Below are positions 26,481 through 36,476 of a DNA stretch of 64,000 bases, one piece after another. The DNA is from Glossina fuscipes (Eukaryota; Arthropoda; Insecta; Diptera; Glossinidae), in contig NW_023998417.1 of NCBI RefSeq assembly GCF_014805625.2, forward strand, positions 14,658,871-14,722,870, read 5' to 3'. The position numbers were made by a program, and so were the translations under genes. Under the pieces are notes generated by a model, which was not told the DNA's origin, searched no databases, and worked only from the letters and a program-made list of their open reading frames with translations. Position 1 is the first letter of the stretch. Every line of letters begins with the position of its first letter.

Positions 26481-26598
26481 ATAAAGACGTTAGTGAAAAA
26501 CATTAATTCATTTTCTTTTTTAAGCATTTTCTTCTTTTTTCGTTTTTTTTTTATCATCTCACGCTAATTGCTATTAATATTTTCTCTTTCCTTTACAG

Positions 26599-26990
26599 TT
26601 CATAAGCAAAATCTGCTCGGTGGCAAGGAATGTTCGAAAACTGAAAGAGCTAGCACTGGTAAGAAGGTGTACGCAATTAAACCTCTTGAAAGTGATGATC
26701 CACATTATTCGGCCTCGAATTCGATAGTTCAAATACATAGTCCGCAATATACTTCATCAGCTAAAGTTACTCTCCATAAAGAGCTTAATCATGCGGATGA
26801 AGTAATTAAAACTTCAAAAAATCAGCATAGCTTTAGCGTTATTAATCGGCCCCGTTGGTTTGGCCGGTGCGTTTATTGCCTTAAAAAGCCGAATGTTGAC
26901 CGAAAGAAATTAGTAAAAATTACCACCTATTGCCCGCAATGCCCAGGTGGTTGTTGGACTTGCGAGCAATGCTTCGATGAACGTCATTAA
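26599..26990 (+). CDS. mod(mdg4): mod(mdg4) variable 3' exon V5: Cys-rich, piggyBac-C-terminus-like, no FLYWCH
   Basis: Acceptor CCTTTACAG; TT completes Val; 130 residues. The first 85 are low-complexity, Ser/His/Lys-rich without a domain. The last 45 carry RCVYCLKK, then YCPQC, GGCWTC and EQCFDERH: a C-x2-C, C-x2-C, C-x2-C, C-x4-H arrangement. This order and spacing resembles the Cys-rich zinc-binding domain at the C-terminus of piggyBac-family transposases. A splice acceptor of matching phase, an intact frame and its place in the array argue that it is a real isoform rather than a transposon relic. The domain likeness is by eye and needs a profile search. Confidence 0.85.
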
Positions 26991-27612
26991 TAATTATAAA
27001 TAATTAAATGTAATTGTATTTAATTACGAAACATTCATCTGTGTAATCTTGGAAGGCAATGCATATGCGATACGCATTAAAATAAATCAAAAATAGATTA
27101 GATATCGATTATGTAACCAATTTGAGAAGCAAGCTTTTTTTTTTTTTGAAGAGCCCTAGTATTTCAAATCCCGAATGTGCTAATGTTTCGCTTAATATTG
27201 AAATGATAATTGTCGATATGTAAATAATTGGTTTCGAAATAAAACGAACTTTTCATTCCGATCACTTTACTATTGCAATTTATTTCCTCCTACCCCTTGC
27301 TAACATTCGTAAATTTGAGATAGAAAGTCGATCCTTAGCTCTACTATACATCCTAAGTTGGAAATTTGTCGGATGCCTGGAAAATGGAAACCGCTATAAT
27401 CTAGGGAAAAACGCAACTTATTTGAGGTCTTTAAGCTACCGCAACATATATCGAGAACTTGTAAAATTTTACATTTACGCTAAACCCGTTTCTTTTTCGC
27501 GATCGACTTTTTAATCGTCCTCAATCTATAGCTATTTCTGATCCGTTATTTACATTAAAAAAGCTGATTACAGCGTTCGAAATCAAAAAAAAGCCAATCA
27601 TGAACAAATATT

Positions 27613-27653
<41 letters not shown>

Positions 27654-27661
27654 ATAAATAT
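26991..27661. other. Convergent spacer, plus block 1 meets minus block 1
   Basis: Only 3' ends point into this 671-base interval. It holds a run of Ts near 27127 and a TA dinucleotide run at about 27617-27645 next to the V6 stop. No coding sequence is seen on either strand. Confidence 0.6.
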
Positions 27662-27936
27662 CTAATTACGATTTATTAACTTCTTGTCTAACTTGAGTTT
27701 CTCCATTTTTGGAAAGGCCTTAACTGATATGTGATTGTGTTCGGGAAATAAAACTTCCAACTGCGAATCCAAAGTCGTGCGGACGCGAGCTCGGCATTTT
27801 GTAGAAGAACGCGTCGCACATATCCATTTAGTGCCCCTTGAATTATGCATAAATTTAACGAAATGATAGCCACCATAAACTAATTTTACGGAATCCCGTT
27901 GACCGGTGGTAAAGTGATAGTTGCGGGTTAATTTCG
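27662..27936 (-). CDS. mod(mdg4): mod(mdg4) antisense variable 3' exon V6 (FLYWCH)
   Basis: On the minus strand, acceptor GTATTTTAG; CG completes Ala; 91 residues. Finger: TTGQRDSVKLVYGGYHF, KWIC (Lys before Trp), C-x7-C-x18-H-N-H, then a short basic end (KMEKLKLDKK). The strand is opposite to the BTB exons, so it can only join them by trans-splicing of a separate pre-mRNA. It is the most downstream member of the first antisense block. Confidence 0.92.
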
Positions 27937-28234
27937 CTAAAATACAAAAGTCATTGAAAAGAGAAGAAAAAAATCATAAAATTATTAGCAAAACTGTACA
28001 AAATTGCTGTGAGTGAGTAAAGTAAAACATTAAAAATTATTAAGTTTCTCTATACGCACTTGACGAAAATTTTAAATTTATTATTTCGAAATTCAAAAGA
28101 AATAAAGGGCGGGGCTATTTCTACATTTCTATATATAGTTGTTTATCGCTTAGTTTATAAAGAATGTCTGAATATATTCAAGATATAGCGGGCATAGGGG
28201 ATTAATTTAGAGAAAATCTTAGTTAAATTTAATT

Positions 28235-28722
28235 CTATTTTTTTGACATGACCACCGCGGCAGGTTCCACAATTTCGGTAACATCGGCAACAATTTCTTC
28301 ATATTTCAAATGCATGCCCAGAGAGGATACGACCAAGTTGCCTCGTCCGGTGCCAGCAATGCTGCCTAGACCAGCAGATGTTATTGTCGTCGTTGTTTGG
28401 CCAGCGTTATAACCGTCCTCAGGTTTGATAAGTTTATCATTCGCAATAGCCGTCGCCGGTGGTATTAAATTTTTACGCACACGTTTTTTCCGCTTCACTA
28501 TTTCTTCGTGCGTATGATAGCGATTCAATGGAATGACCATATCATTTATGGTACAAACACGCGAACGACATTTCTGATTCCACCATTGATTGCAGCGCCA
28601 GTATTTCTTCTCCTCAAGTGTGGACAGCTTAATTTTCTTTTCAAATATGAACGGTTGTCCCCCGTAGATCAATTGCACTCTACCCCTCGAAGTGGCTGAG
28701 TAGACTGCCACGATAGGCTCAT
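28235..28722 (-). CDS. mod(mdg4): mod(mdg4) antisense variable 3' exon V7 (FLYWCH, long tail)
   Basis: Minus strand, acceptor TTTCATTTTACAG; AT completes Asp; 162 residues, among the longest. Start DEPIVAVYSATSRGRVQLIY, YWRC, C-x7-C-x17-H-T-H, then a basic segment (KRKKRVRKN) that could be a nuclear-localisation signal, and a Thr/Gly/Ala-rich region ending in an acidic-hydrophobic piece (EEIVADVTEIVEP). The entry Y-A-S/T-T-x-G-x-V-x-L-I-Y-x-G resembles that of V17 on the same strand 12 kb away, suggesting shared descent. Confidence 0.92.
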
Positions 28723-28897
28723 CTGTAAAATGAAATAAGAAAAAGAAGGAAGAGAAAAACGAGAAATAAAACAAAAATTTGAATTAATAAAAAACCGCAA
28801 TATTAACAATAATGAATTAATTATTAGAAATAGTAAAACTTCAGTGCAAATCGAAAACAATAAACAAAGATTTTATTCATTTATTTATTTATTTCAT

Positions 28898-29274
28898 TTA
28901 AGAGTCAATTCTTTTAAATTTTTTCATCGCACGCTTCGACGGCGGGTGATTGTGTTCGGCTTTAGTTAAAAATACATTATAAAGGCCGTTGACACGCTTG
29001 AAGGTGGTTATGCGTGCGTTGCACGGCTTCCCATTATGAATTGTTCGACATTTCCAATAGGTTGTGTTCCCGTTCTCGTTATTTTTCGAATAAGTAAAAT
29101 TCTGATATAATAACAACAGCTTGCCCCTCTGTCCCGGCACAAAGCTGCATTTTGATTGATGTGTCGCCCATGGTTTCGGACGTTTCGTTTCTCCTTCAAT
29201 ATCCACCATAGGCAGAATAACGGTATTTGTGCTCTTACGTCGCTTATACTTGTTGATGATAAATGGTTGAAATT
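28898..29274 (-). CDS. mod(mdg4): mod(mdg4) antisense variable 3' exon V8 (FLYWCH)
   Basis: Minus strand, acceptor TTCGTTCTTTTAG; AA completes Glu; 125 residues. A 60-residue lead with a basic patch (NKYKRRKST) precedes PGQRGKLLLLYQNFTY, YWKC, C-x8-C-x22-H-N-H and a Lys-rich end. The loop before the His pair, at 22 residues, is one of the longest in the array (shared with V26 and V32). Confidence 0.92.
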
Positions 29275-30491
29275 CTAAAAGAACGAAAGAAAAGGGAAAA
29301 AATAAGTTAATAAAAAATTTTCGATACAGCCTAAGAAGGATATAGCGATTGTTCAAAGATTGTTCGTAAAACTTTTGGTTTTTCATTAAAAGTGTCGCAT
29401 ATTAGTTTTTAAAATATCTTTCTTTTATTTAATATACAATATATATATAAATGTATATATATAGATAAAATGTGTTTTGACTGGGGTCAAAATAACAAAA
29501 GAAAAAGGAGCTTAAGAAAGTGCGCTGATAGATAGGAGCAATTTGTACTTTTAATTTTAACACAATTATGTTATTTTTAAATTTGAAAAACAAATCATTT
29601 TGAAAAAGCATTTGCCGAAATAGAAGGACAGCCTTGTAGAAGATAATTCCTGATATTTCCTTAAACGACTAAAGAACTTTCAGCCACCGCCCAACTTGAC
29701 TGAGGCGGAGATGATAGACACTAAACAACGATCTATGACTAACATATTGAATATTTTCTCAAGGCACTAAAGTGTTTTGAACGGTTAACAAAATTTTAGA
29801 CATTATCAATTGGCCAATTAGGAGATGCGGTATTAAATGATTCGATGATTAATTTTGTTTTTTAAAGCTGATCTAAAGTAGCAAGTCTGCTTCCGTACAA
29901 TAGTAATTCGAATTTTAAGTGAACTCAAAATTGGATGAACTCATGATTTGTTCGAAAATCGTGATCATGAAAACCAACTGCCCGCAATGATGATTAGCTT
30001 GAATACACAATTTAATATCGAATTGAAAGACAAGTGAACATTTTGTAAGATATGCTTTAGAGTAACGAGAGCAACCTCTAATTTCGTAGAACCGTAAAAG
30101 CATCTCTTCGTGCTAAAAACAGGAGGGACTCAATAGAGAATCGGCCAATAAAATACAATACAACTCGGCATACTTTTAAGGATTTTTTTACATTCATTCG
30201 TTAATAAAAATAAATAAATGAATTCCTAGAGGAGATTATCTCTTAAGAACTACTTTAGTAACAGAAAACTTTTTCACGTAAAGTCTAAAGCGCAATTTAA
30301 AGGTAAGATATTTCTTAATGGAGAAAAGAAAAAAACTCCTAATCGAGAAACATGTTAGAAGAATAAAGTTATTTACAATTATTTATATAAAAATATTTCA
30401 CTAAATGAACCACTCACTCACATACATATAGGTGAGAAATAATTAATCGAAGTCGGTCAACTTGCTCTTCAACACAACAGCCGCGGCCATC
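29275..30491. other. Spacer inside minus block 1
   Basis: This 1.2 kb stretch between V9 (upstream on the minus strand) and V8 has no FLYWCH signature in either strand. A minus-strand frame at 29915-30103 contains GQLVF, the usual finger entry, but no W-x-C or H-x-H follows, so a decayed exon is possible but unproven. A (TA)n run lies near 29432-29463. Confidence 0.4.
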
Positions 30492-30748
30492 TTAAAGGAA
30501 AGGTTTCGTGTCAGGGTACATTGGCTGATGAGTGTGGAAAGTGGACGTTTCATGTATAATGTCACCAATTGTCGTGAATTTGGTTACTAATCGTGCTTTA
30601 CACTTCGCTTTGTGATACATCGAGCATTTCCAATCGCGACTTCGAGTATACGGCTTAAGTTTAGAGTTCGGAGTATATGTGTTATGCTTGAAAAACACCA
30701 ACTGAGTGCCACGCCTCGAAGTTATGTATTGAGCAAATTTAGTACGAT
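30492..30748 (-). CDS. mod(mdg4): mod(mdg4) antisense variable 3' exon V9 (FLYWCH)
   Basis: Minus strand, acceptor AATTTATTTCAG; AT completes Asp; 85 residues. Reads TSRRGTQLVFFKHNTYT, DWKC (Asp before Trp), C-x7-C-x21-H-T-H, and stops 10 residues later. The compact product is almost only the finger. The V9 acceptor lies 237 bases left of the V10 stop. Confidence 0.92.
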
Positions 30749-30985
30749 CTGAAATAAATTAAAACAAAATAATTTTAAGTGATCAACTAAAGAGAGAAAC
30801 AATTAGTTTTTCTATCACAAAAATACAAAATTGGAAATGAATGAAACATTTTATGTATATATTTTCCGAGGGCCGTAACGCCTGGTTTATATTATATAAA
30901 AGCTATATAATATAAACGATTAATAACAACAATAATTATATATGGATAAATCACATTACTTATTAAATTAGGATTTTATTATATG

Positions 30986-31182
30986 TCAGGGATGGTTATG
31001 TTTTCCATCGCGTAATTGCAATTTCATAGTATCCTTACGTATTATAGCTCGTGCTCGGCAGGATTTACGAAAATTTGCGCATTTCAAGTAATAGGTATTT
31101 GTTGATTGCGAACTGATAACGTAACGATAGTTATTTATGATGGTGTAACTTTTATGATGATGTTTCCGGATTATTGTGAAAT
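30986..31182 (-). CDS. mod(mdg4): mod(mdg4) antisense variable 3' exon V10 (FLYWCH-like, Trp lost)
   Basis: Minus strand, acceptor TTTTATTACAG; AT completes Asp; only 65 residues, the shortest well-supported member, ending one Pro after the His pair. The finger is SYTIINNYRYV, YYLKC, C-x6-C-x19-H-N-H: the signature Trp of W-x-C is replaced by Leu and the Cys spacing is one short. All four zinc ligands remain, so folding is still plausible. Confidence 0.88.
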
Positions 31183-31376
31183 CTGTAATAAAAATCAAAA
31201 AAAAAAAACAAAAAAACAAATAAATAAGAAAGTAATTAATATGTATTACATAAATTATGATATATGTGAATATATTTGTATCTGCCTTTGAAGTAACTTT
31301 ACCAACAAATTGTTTTTAAAAAATTCTTGTTGTTTTTCTATAAAAAAAAAAAAAACACTACAACTTATTAGACAAA

Positions 31377-31657
31377 CTAGAACGATTTCCGAGCTTTCAT
31401 TAGTACTTTGTCATGATTATGCTCACGTCGTCCCAACTTAATGAGATTCTCACCAGCTGTAACGCAACGAGCCGGACATCTTATGCTTGTATTGCTGTTC
31501 TTATTGCAGACCCAATTAATGGTGGAATGGTATCTGCGTTCAGCAGTGTAGAGGTAACCTTTATAAATAAGATTTAAGCCTCCACGACGATTGGGTACGA
31601 ATGTAAGACTATGCTCCAACCAGGCTCCAGTTTTCAGTAATATTGCAGCGTGACATT
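31377..31657 (-). CDS. mod(mdg4): mod(mdg4) antisense variable 3' exon V11 (FLYWCH)
   Basis: Minus strand, acceptor TTAATTTACAG; AA completes Glu; 93 residues. GAWLEHSLTFVPNRRGG leads into LNLIYKGYLY, NWVC, C-x9-C-x18-H-N-H and a 10-residue basic end. It is closely related to V21, on the other strand 15 kb away: both have G-x-W-L-E before the finger, STxNWxC, and ARC followed by a Val/Ile-Thr after the second Cys. Confidence 0.92.
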
Positions 31658-31809
31658 CTGTAAATTAACAATTTAAATTGAAATTAAATATTGTTGTTGC
31701 GATAGCCAATACATTAAAAACAACAGAAAAAAATCTCGAATTTTGACAATATTTAATTTTATTTTGAAGTTTATTAATAAAACAAGTCTGGAGTGGTTTT
31801 TTTCAATTT

Positions 31810-32069
31810 TTAATTATGATTATGGTGTCCCCGTAGTGAGGTTATTTGATCAAATTTTGTTACTACTCTGGCAGAACATTTGGTGTATTTACAGCGGACT
31901 TTGACGCATTCCCAATAGGAGGCATCTTTGATGCGGCGATTCAATGTATATTTTTTACCATTTATAGTCAGTAAATTATTGCCGCGAATGCTTCGTGTAA
32001 AATGTACGTTGAGATTTTCGAATATTGCTTTTCTCTGCAGTAAGCGTATAGGTTGTACTTTAATCAAAT
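31810..32069 (-). CDS. mod(mdg4): mod(mdg4) antisense variable 3' exon V12 (FLYWCH)
   Basis: Minus strand, acceptor TTTGACTTTTAG; AT completes Asp; 86 residues. Reads RSIRGNNLLTINGKKYTL, YWEC, C-x9-C-x17-H-N-H, and ends on the next Asn, so the His pair is nearly C-terminal. An extra Cys lies between the first two. It is the first exon of the antisense block as transcribed, next to the divergent spacer that probably holds that transcript's start. Confidence 0.92.
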
Positions 32070-34473
32070 CTAAAAGTCAAAAATATCATCGATTTAGTAA
32101 GTTGCAAAAGATATGGAAAAGATTGCGTATTTTACGACTATATTTTAAATGCATTGTGTCTTGGCAAACATATATTATAGACCATTAATGATCAATAAAT
32201 TATATTCATTTTTTGCAATTTTATTTAACAAAACTCAAAATAAGGATCAAATACTCTGTACAACATATTTAAATTCTTGATCAGATTTATTTCTTGTTGA
32301 TATTTCCGGACTCACAAACTTTGAGAGGGGAAAACGTTTTTACATGTAACGTGGATATTCATATAGAGTAGGAAAAGGAGTAAGAAAATCTAGAAAATTG
32401 AAAAATCCGAAACATTTGTTCGCGGTCTTATTGCTTATACAGATTGCTTTTAAACATAACATCGATCCGTTTCATACGACAATGATGCTCCATTTCTCTC
32501 GGCTGCTTCAGTTTATTGGCATATATCTGTTCCTCCCAGGAGTTTGAGTATTAATATTTGTATTAAACATTGGAAAGCCTAATATTTAATCATGGGGGTC
32601 CCTAATTCATACAAATCATCTAAGAATATGCTTTGTGGGTAAAAGTGAAAGCGAGATAAAAGGCTGAAATTCAAAATATGATAGTTAATGTTTAACAAGG
32701 TAAAATGCGCTTGTAATACGGTTTCGCTAGAGTCTAATTTGTGATAATATTTACATCGCCTTCAAGCATATATATATATATACAATATATACTATTTAGG
32801 AATAGAGTAGACGATCCATATTCGCTTTTGCATGAAAGTTGGCACGTCCAGCAGTTGAACAGATATGTTTACTACTACCGAGAACGAACACACGAATACG
32901 GGTAAAATTTACGTTCTGCGGAGTTTCGAAGTTAAAATGAACTTCTGCGACAAAATGGATAGGAAACTATATTCTGGGACGTCGCCTCTGACTTAGACAA
33001 TGTCCAGCATATTCTGAAAAGGTTCATTTGCGACAGTATGTTTTAGACATGTTTAAACTTCTCTCTTTTAATTCGGGATTGCTAAGCACATTTTTTAATT
33101 CAATAATTTTAAAATTTTCAGTTAGAAATTTTTCGAACCATTATAATTTGCATCGTTTATATGATTTGCACAGATATTTTCATTTAACGAGAAGTTTGAT
33201 AATACGTTGATATACAATAAAACACCAGCGTGAGTAAGATGTTTTACAAATTATTTATTTGACAGGCTTCGTATGATAGTTTTACAGGAGACAATTTATA
33301 TTCTAGATTGACGGCTTGCAAACCCACAAATCCAGTTATAAAGATTTATATAAGCGTAATGTAAGAGGATGAATCTTTGGTTACTTACAAAATTTTCCTA
33401 TAATTTTTAGACAAAGTTAAGAGGAAAAAGATAAATATTGGAAAATCCTGCATCGCGAAGATAGAGTGCTTCTAAATATTTACAATTATTCACTGTTTGC
33501 ACTTTTTATTGCGAACAATTTTTGTTTTGTCCTGAATTTTTCTAATAAAACACTTTTTTTGTAGAGAATTTGTTTATTTTTTGCACTTTTTCTTTTAAGA
33601 GAAATTTCACCAAAAGCACGTCAAGGAAAAAATTAACCACTAAAACATTGTTTGACAGTTAACAATAAGGCGTCTCAGGTGCAGTGTTGGTAAGTGTCCG
33701 CAAAAATCTATGTTAATACAAAAAAATGAAACGATATAAGGAACATTTTTTTATTCATACATGTTATTAATAAATTAAAATGTTAAAAGAAAGTACTTAT
33801 CAATTTGTCAAGTCAGTCAGTAACTATTTAAGTTTACAACAACACAAGACTGAGTTTTAAAGATGTCGGTGTAGCGTTGGAACTATTTATCTTCTGCCTG
33901 GACTGGTAATAACATATGCTTCCGTGATTGCGTCTCGAGTCGACAATTATGGATTAAATGAAATGTTACATTGCTTTATTATCATTAAATATACTGACCC
34001 GTATAAATATGTAATATCAAACATCTATAGTAACTAATTAGAGAATACTTTTTATTGCAATGTTTGTTTAATAAAAATTTGTAAAAATGCCACTCTGTAG
34101 AGCGCTTCTGTTTTTATCATATAAACTTGTTATTTGCGTCTCTGTGATTGCTCTAAATTGTGTGTAAAAAGAATATTTTGAAGTGTTCTAAGCAAATCTC
34201 TTAAAAAACTACATTAAAAATTATGGAAAGCGTGATAGCTAAATCGCTTCAAGATTTTTGGTGTTTAATAACTTTAAATGTAATCCTTGGAGTTTTTTTT
34301 GGACTTGTGTTGGGCTTTAATGAATATAAATAAAAAGTCAATACTTATCTTTGTATATATATATAAACCGTGTTTTCTTTTCATTTTCTCCTTTTATTCT
34401 TTTAATTTTAATTGGAATACCCGTTCTTTCACTATTTTTACATACTAATTTTGTTTATTGATTTGTTTTTTAG
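32070..34473. promoter_or_regulatory. Divergent spacer 1: candidate bidirectional promoter interval
   Basis: V12 (minus) and V13 (plus) point away from each other across 2.4 kb, whereas neighbouring same-strand sets usually lie 100-1700 bases apart. Separate pre-mRNAs for the antisense and sense blocks must start somewhere; this is the economical place. A donor-like GTAAGTG (33690-33696) after CAGTGTTG could end a leader. A 36-codon frame at 34224-34333 is listed separately. No core promoter motif can be assigned confidently. Confidence 0.4.
34224..34333 (+). CDS. Possible 36-residue membrane micropeptide
   Basis: ATG at 34224 opens 36 codons, starting MESVIAKSLQDFW and followed by a 15-20-residue hydrophobic stretch (LITLNVILGVFFGLVLGF) and a NEYK end, then TAA within an AATAAA. 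One predicted membrane span, short soluble ends and an immediate poly(A) signal fit a small membrane protein. No family is recognised, and a frame this short can be random. It lies 140 bases upstream of the V13 acceptor. Confidence 0.25.
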
Positions 34474-35163
34474 ATGTGGTGGCCAAGAAACATCGTGCAA
34501 ATGAAAAGATACCCCTATATGCCGGGAGTCGAGTTTATGTCGCGAAAAGTGATTTAATGAAGATTTTCATACCAAATTCATGCATTTACACTTCGCGTCT
34601 CAGTGAGTTAGTTTTTGGAGTGGAGATTTTAGAAAAAGTCGCTCGTTGTGCTCATAAGGATCGTCTAAAACTATTGGATAGTGACTTGTTGCAGTCTATT
34701 ATAAGTAAGCATTTCATGGTCTTATGATAACAGGCTCTATTGGACATCAACTGATAAGACGGATAAGAACTTTAGATAAAATGCGCATATGAAGTGTTTA
34801 GAACTATAATCATTATGATGCTAAGATATTTTTAACTAACAAACCACATTACTAAGGTCGACAAATTATTATTATGTATGGATTGGAAAGAGTATTTTCA
34901 AAATTGCAACTTATCCTGCTTCTAAATTCTAAAATGTAGGGCTGGGACCTAGACCGTAGCAGTAACACATTATCAAATTATAAACCTTATAAAATTTCTT
35001 GAATCGTTACTTTTAAATGCTCTTTTAATAATTTGTCTTTTTAGCTCATGTAGTTCAAGTGTTTTCCATGCGTGGTGAAAACATTAATGAGACTGTGGTT
35101 AAGCGTTACATTCATCAAAAAATTTCTAATATGTCAGCAGAATTAAGATGTGCGGATGCTTAA
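34474..35163 (+). CDS. mod(mdg4): mod(mdg4) variable 3' exon V13: BEN domain, two exons
   Basis: Exons 34474-34704 and 35045-35163 (donor GTAAGCAT, acceptor TCTTTTTAG, phase 1, intron 340 bases) encode 116 residues with no FLYWCH. The sequence has BEN-domain features: an entry SRVYVAKSDLMKI, then SRLSELVFGVEIL, LLDSDLLQSII, HVVQVF and VVKRYIHQKI helices in the expected order. BEN domains bind DNA or mediate protein contacts in chromatin factors, and a BEN isoform of Drosophila mod(mdg4) is known, so this is likely its counterpart. An AATAAA is at 35275. The intron cuts the domain before the HVVQVF helix. Confidence 0.88.
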
Positions 35164-35412
35164 ATGATGATAAAGTGTTTGTCTTAATTATGTGAAGAAT
35201 ATTAAAATCGATTGTTGTATAATCATTTAAAGTTAGGAGTGTAAGAGAAACATTATATATTATTTCTAGAGAGAAATAAAATTTGTGAATTTATTACTTA
35301 TATGTTTAAATAGTGTATGTATGTTTATTTCAGTTATTTCTTTCTTTATTAACTAATATCAAGCTTTTTAACTGATCTTTTTCTTTCTTCATTATTCAAA
35401 CTTTTTTTACAG

Positions 35413-35762
35413 ATATTAAGTACATATTTGAGGACAAGAACACCACCACTTATATACAATATTCGACGACACAACGGGGTCGAGTTATGCTTATCTACAA
35501 CGGATATCGTTATGTAGAGAATCGTCAAAGCCATAAAAATATCTTCTGGCGTTGCTCGCGTTATGTTAAATATGGATGCCGTGCTACTGTTGTGACTTCA
35601 AAAGTTAACGACGATGTGTCTATTAGAGTGGCTGGATCTCCGCACACTCATGAGCCTGAATTAAAAACCGATAGTTTAGTGGATATGACTCCAAATAGCT
35701 TAATTCGTACCATGGCCTGTTTTTTAACGGACCATAACATGAAACCAGAATATCTTAATTGA
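35413..35762 (+). CDS. mod(mdg4): mod(mdg4) variable 3' exon V14 (FLYWCH)
   Basis: Acceptor CTTTTTTTACAG; AT completes Asp; 116 residues. A 35-residue lead (DIKYIFEDKNTTTY) precedes TQRGRVMLIYNGYRYVE, FWRC (Phe before Trp), C-x7-C-x21-H-T-H. The tail LIRTMACFLTDHNMKPEYL is amphipathic. It sits between the two non-FLYWCH sets V13 and V15, and all three are read in the same direction. Confidence 0.92.
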
Positions 35763-35991
35763 AACCTATTGAGCATGAAAATCTGTTAATTACTGTAAAA
35801 ATAATCTTTCTTTAGCTAATCGAAATTTTGAATTGAATGTTAAACGATTTTTAACCATTTAATGGTTTAATGAAAAATTAAATAAACCCATATAAGCGTT
35901 ACAACGTGTTTATAAACAATTTATTATATTGCTTCGCTAAAGTTGTTCTGTATAATTTTTATTAACATTAATGTTTTTTTCTATTTTTTAG

Positions 35992-36476
35992 GTAGGAACA
36001 AAGCGGTAGCAAACCCAAAATTGGAATGTTTTCGGAAACCTTTCAATTTACCAAAAATATTAGATGGCAAGTTTTATAACAACATACAGGAAAATCTGAA
36101 AACTCCGGGCGGAATTCATGCGACGTGTACCAGTTGTTATGGTATTATTTCGGGTACTACGAAGTCGACGGGCAATTTTTTGAGTCACATAAAAAGACGG
36201 CATAAAGACATTTTAGCTAGCTGCCAATTGTACTGTTCGGCTAAGGGCTTATCAGATTCGAAATTGGCGTTGGCTCTTAACTTACCTTCCCTGCCTACAT
36301 CTATTAGAATACTAAAGAAGCCACAAAACGTAATACCAGCTGCCCAAGTTTTGCCGGCTTTACGGACTTATTCCGCTATACGTTGCGATTCATCTTCTCC
36401 ACAGAATTCTAATAATAACGATAATACTAGCGAGCACTCACCTAATGGTATTTTTAAAACATCGTCCATACGTTAA
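35992..36476 (+). CDS. mod(mdg4): mod(mdg4) variable 3' exon V15: BED-like zinc finger, no FLYWCH
   Basis: Acceptor CTATTTTTTAG; GT completes Gly; 161 residues. After a 45-residue lead there is ATCTSC, GNFLSHIKRRH: C-x2-C-x16-H-x4-H with the aromatic/hydrophobic core of a BED finger, a DNA-binding fold found in chromatin-boundary proteins and hAT transposases. The C-terminal 75 residues are Pro/Leu-rich, then Ser/Asn-rich and disordered. It replaces the FLYWCH finger by another zinc-binding DNA-contact module, so this isoform probably has different targets. Confidence 0.87.

Noticed and set aside
29915..30103. Frame with GQLVF resembling a FLYWCH entry
   Set aside because: No W-x-C, second Cys or H-x-H follows and no in-phase acceptor was found; at best a relic.
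34705..34727. Read-through end of the first BEN exon
   Set aside because: The GTAAGC donor at 34705 followed by an in-phase acceptor at 35044 completes the BEN pattern, so the frame's own stop at 34727 is intronic.
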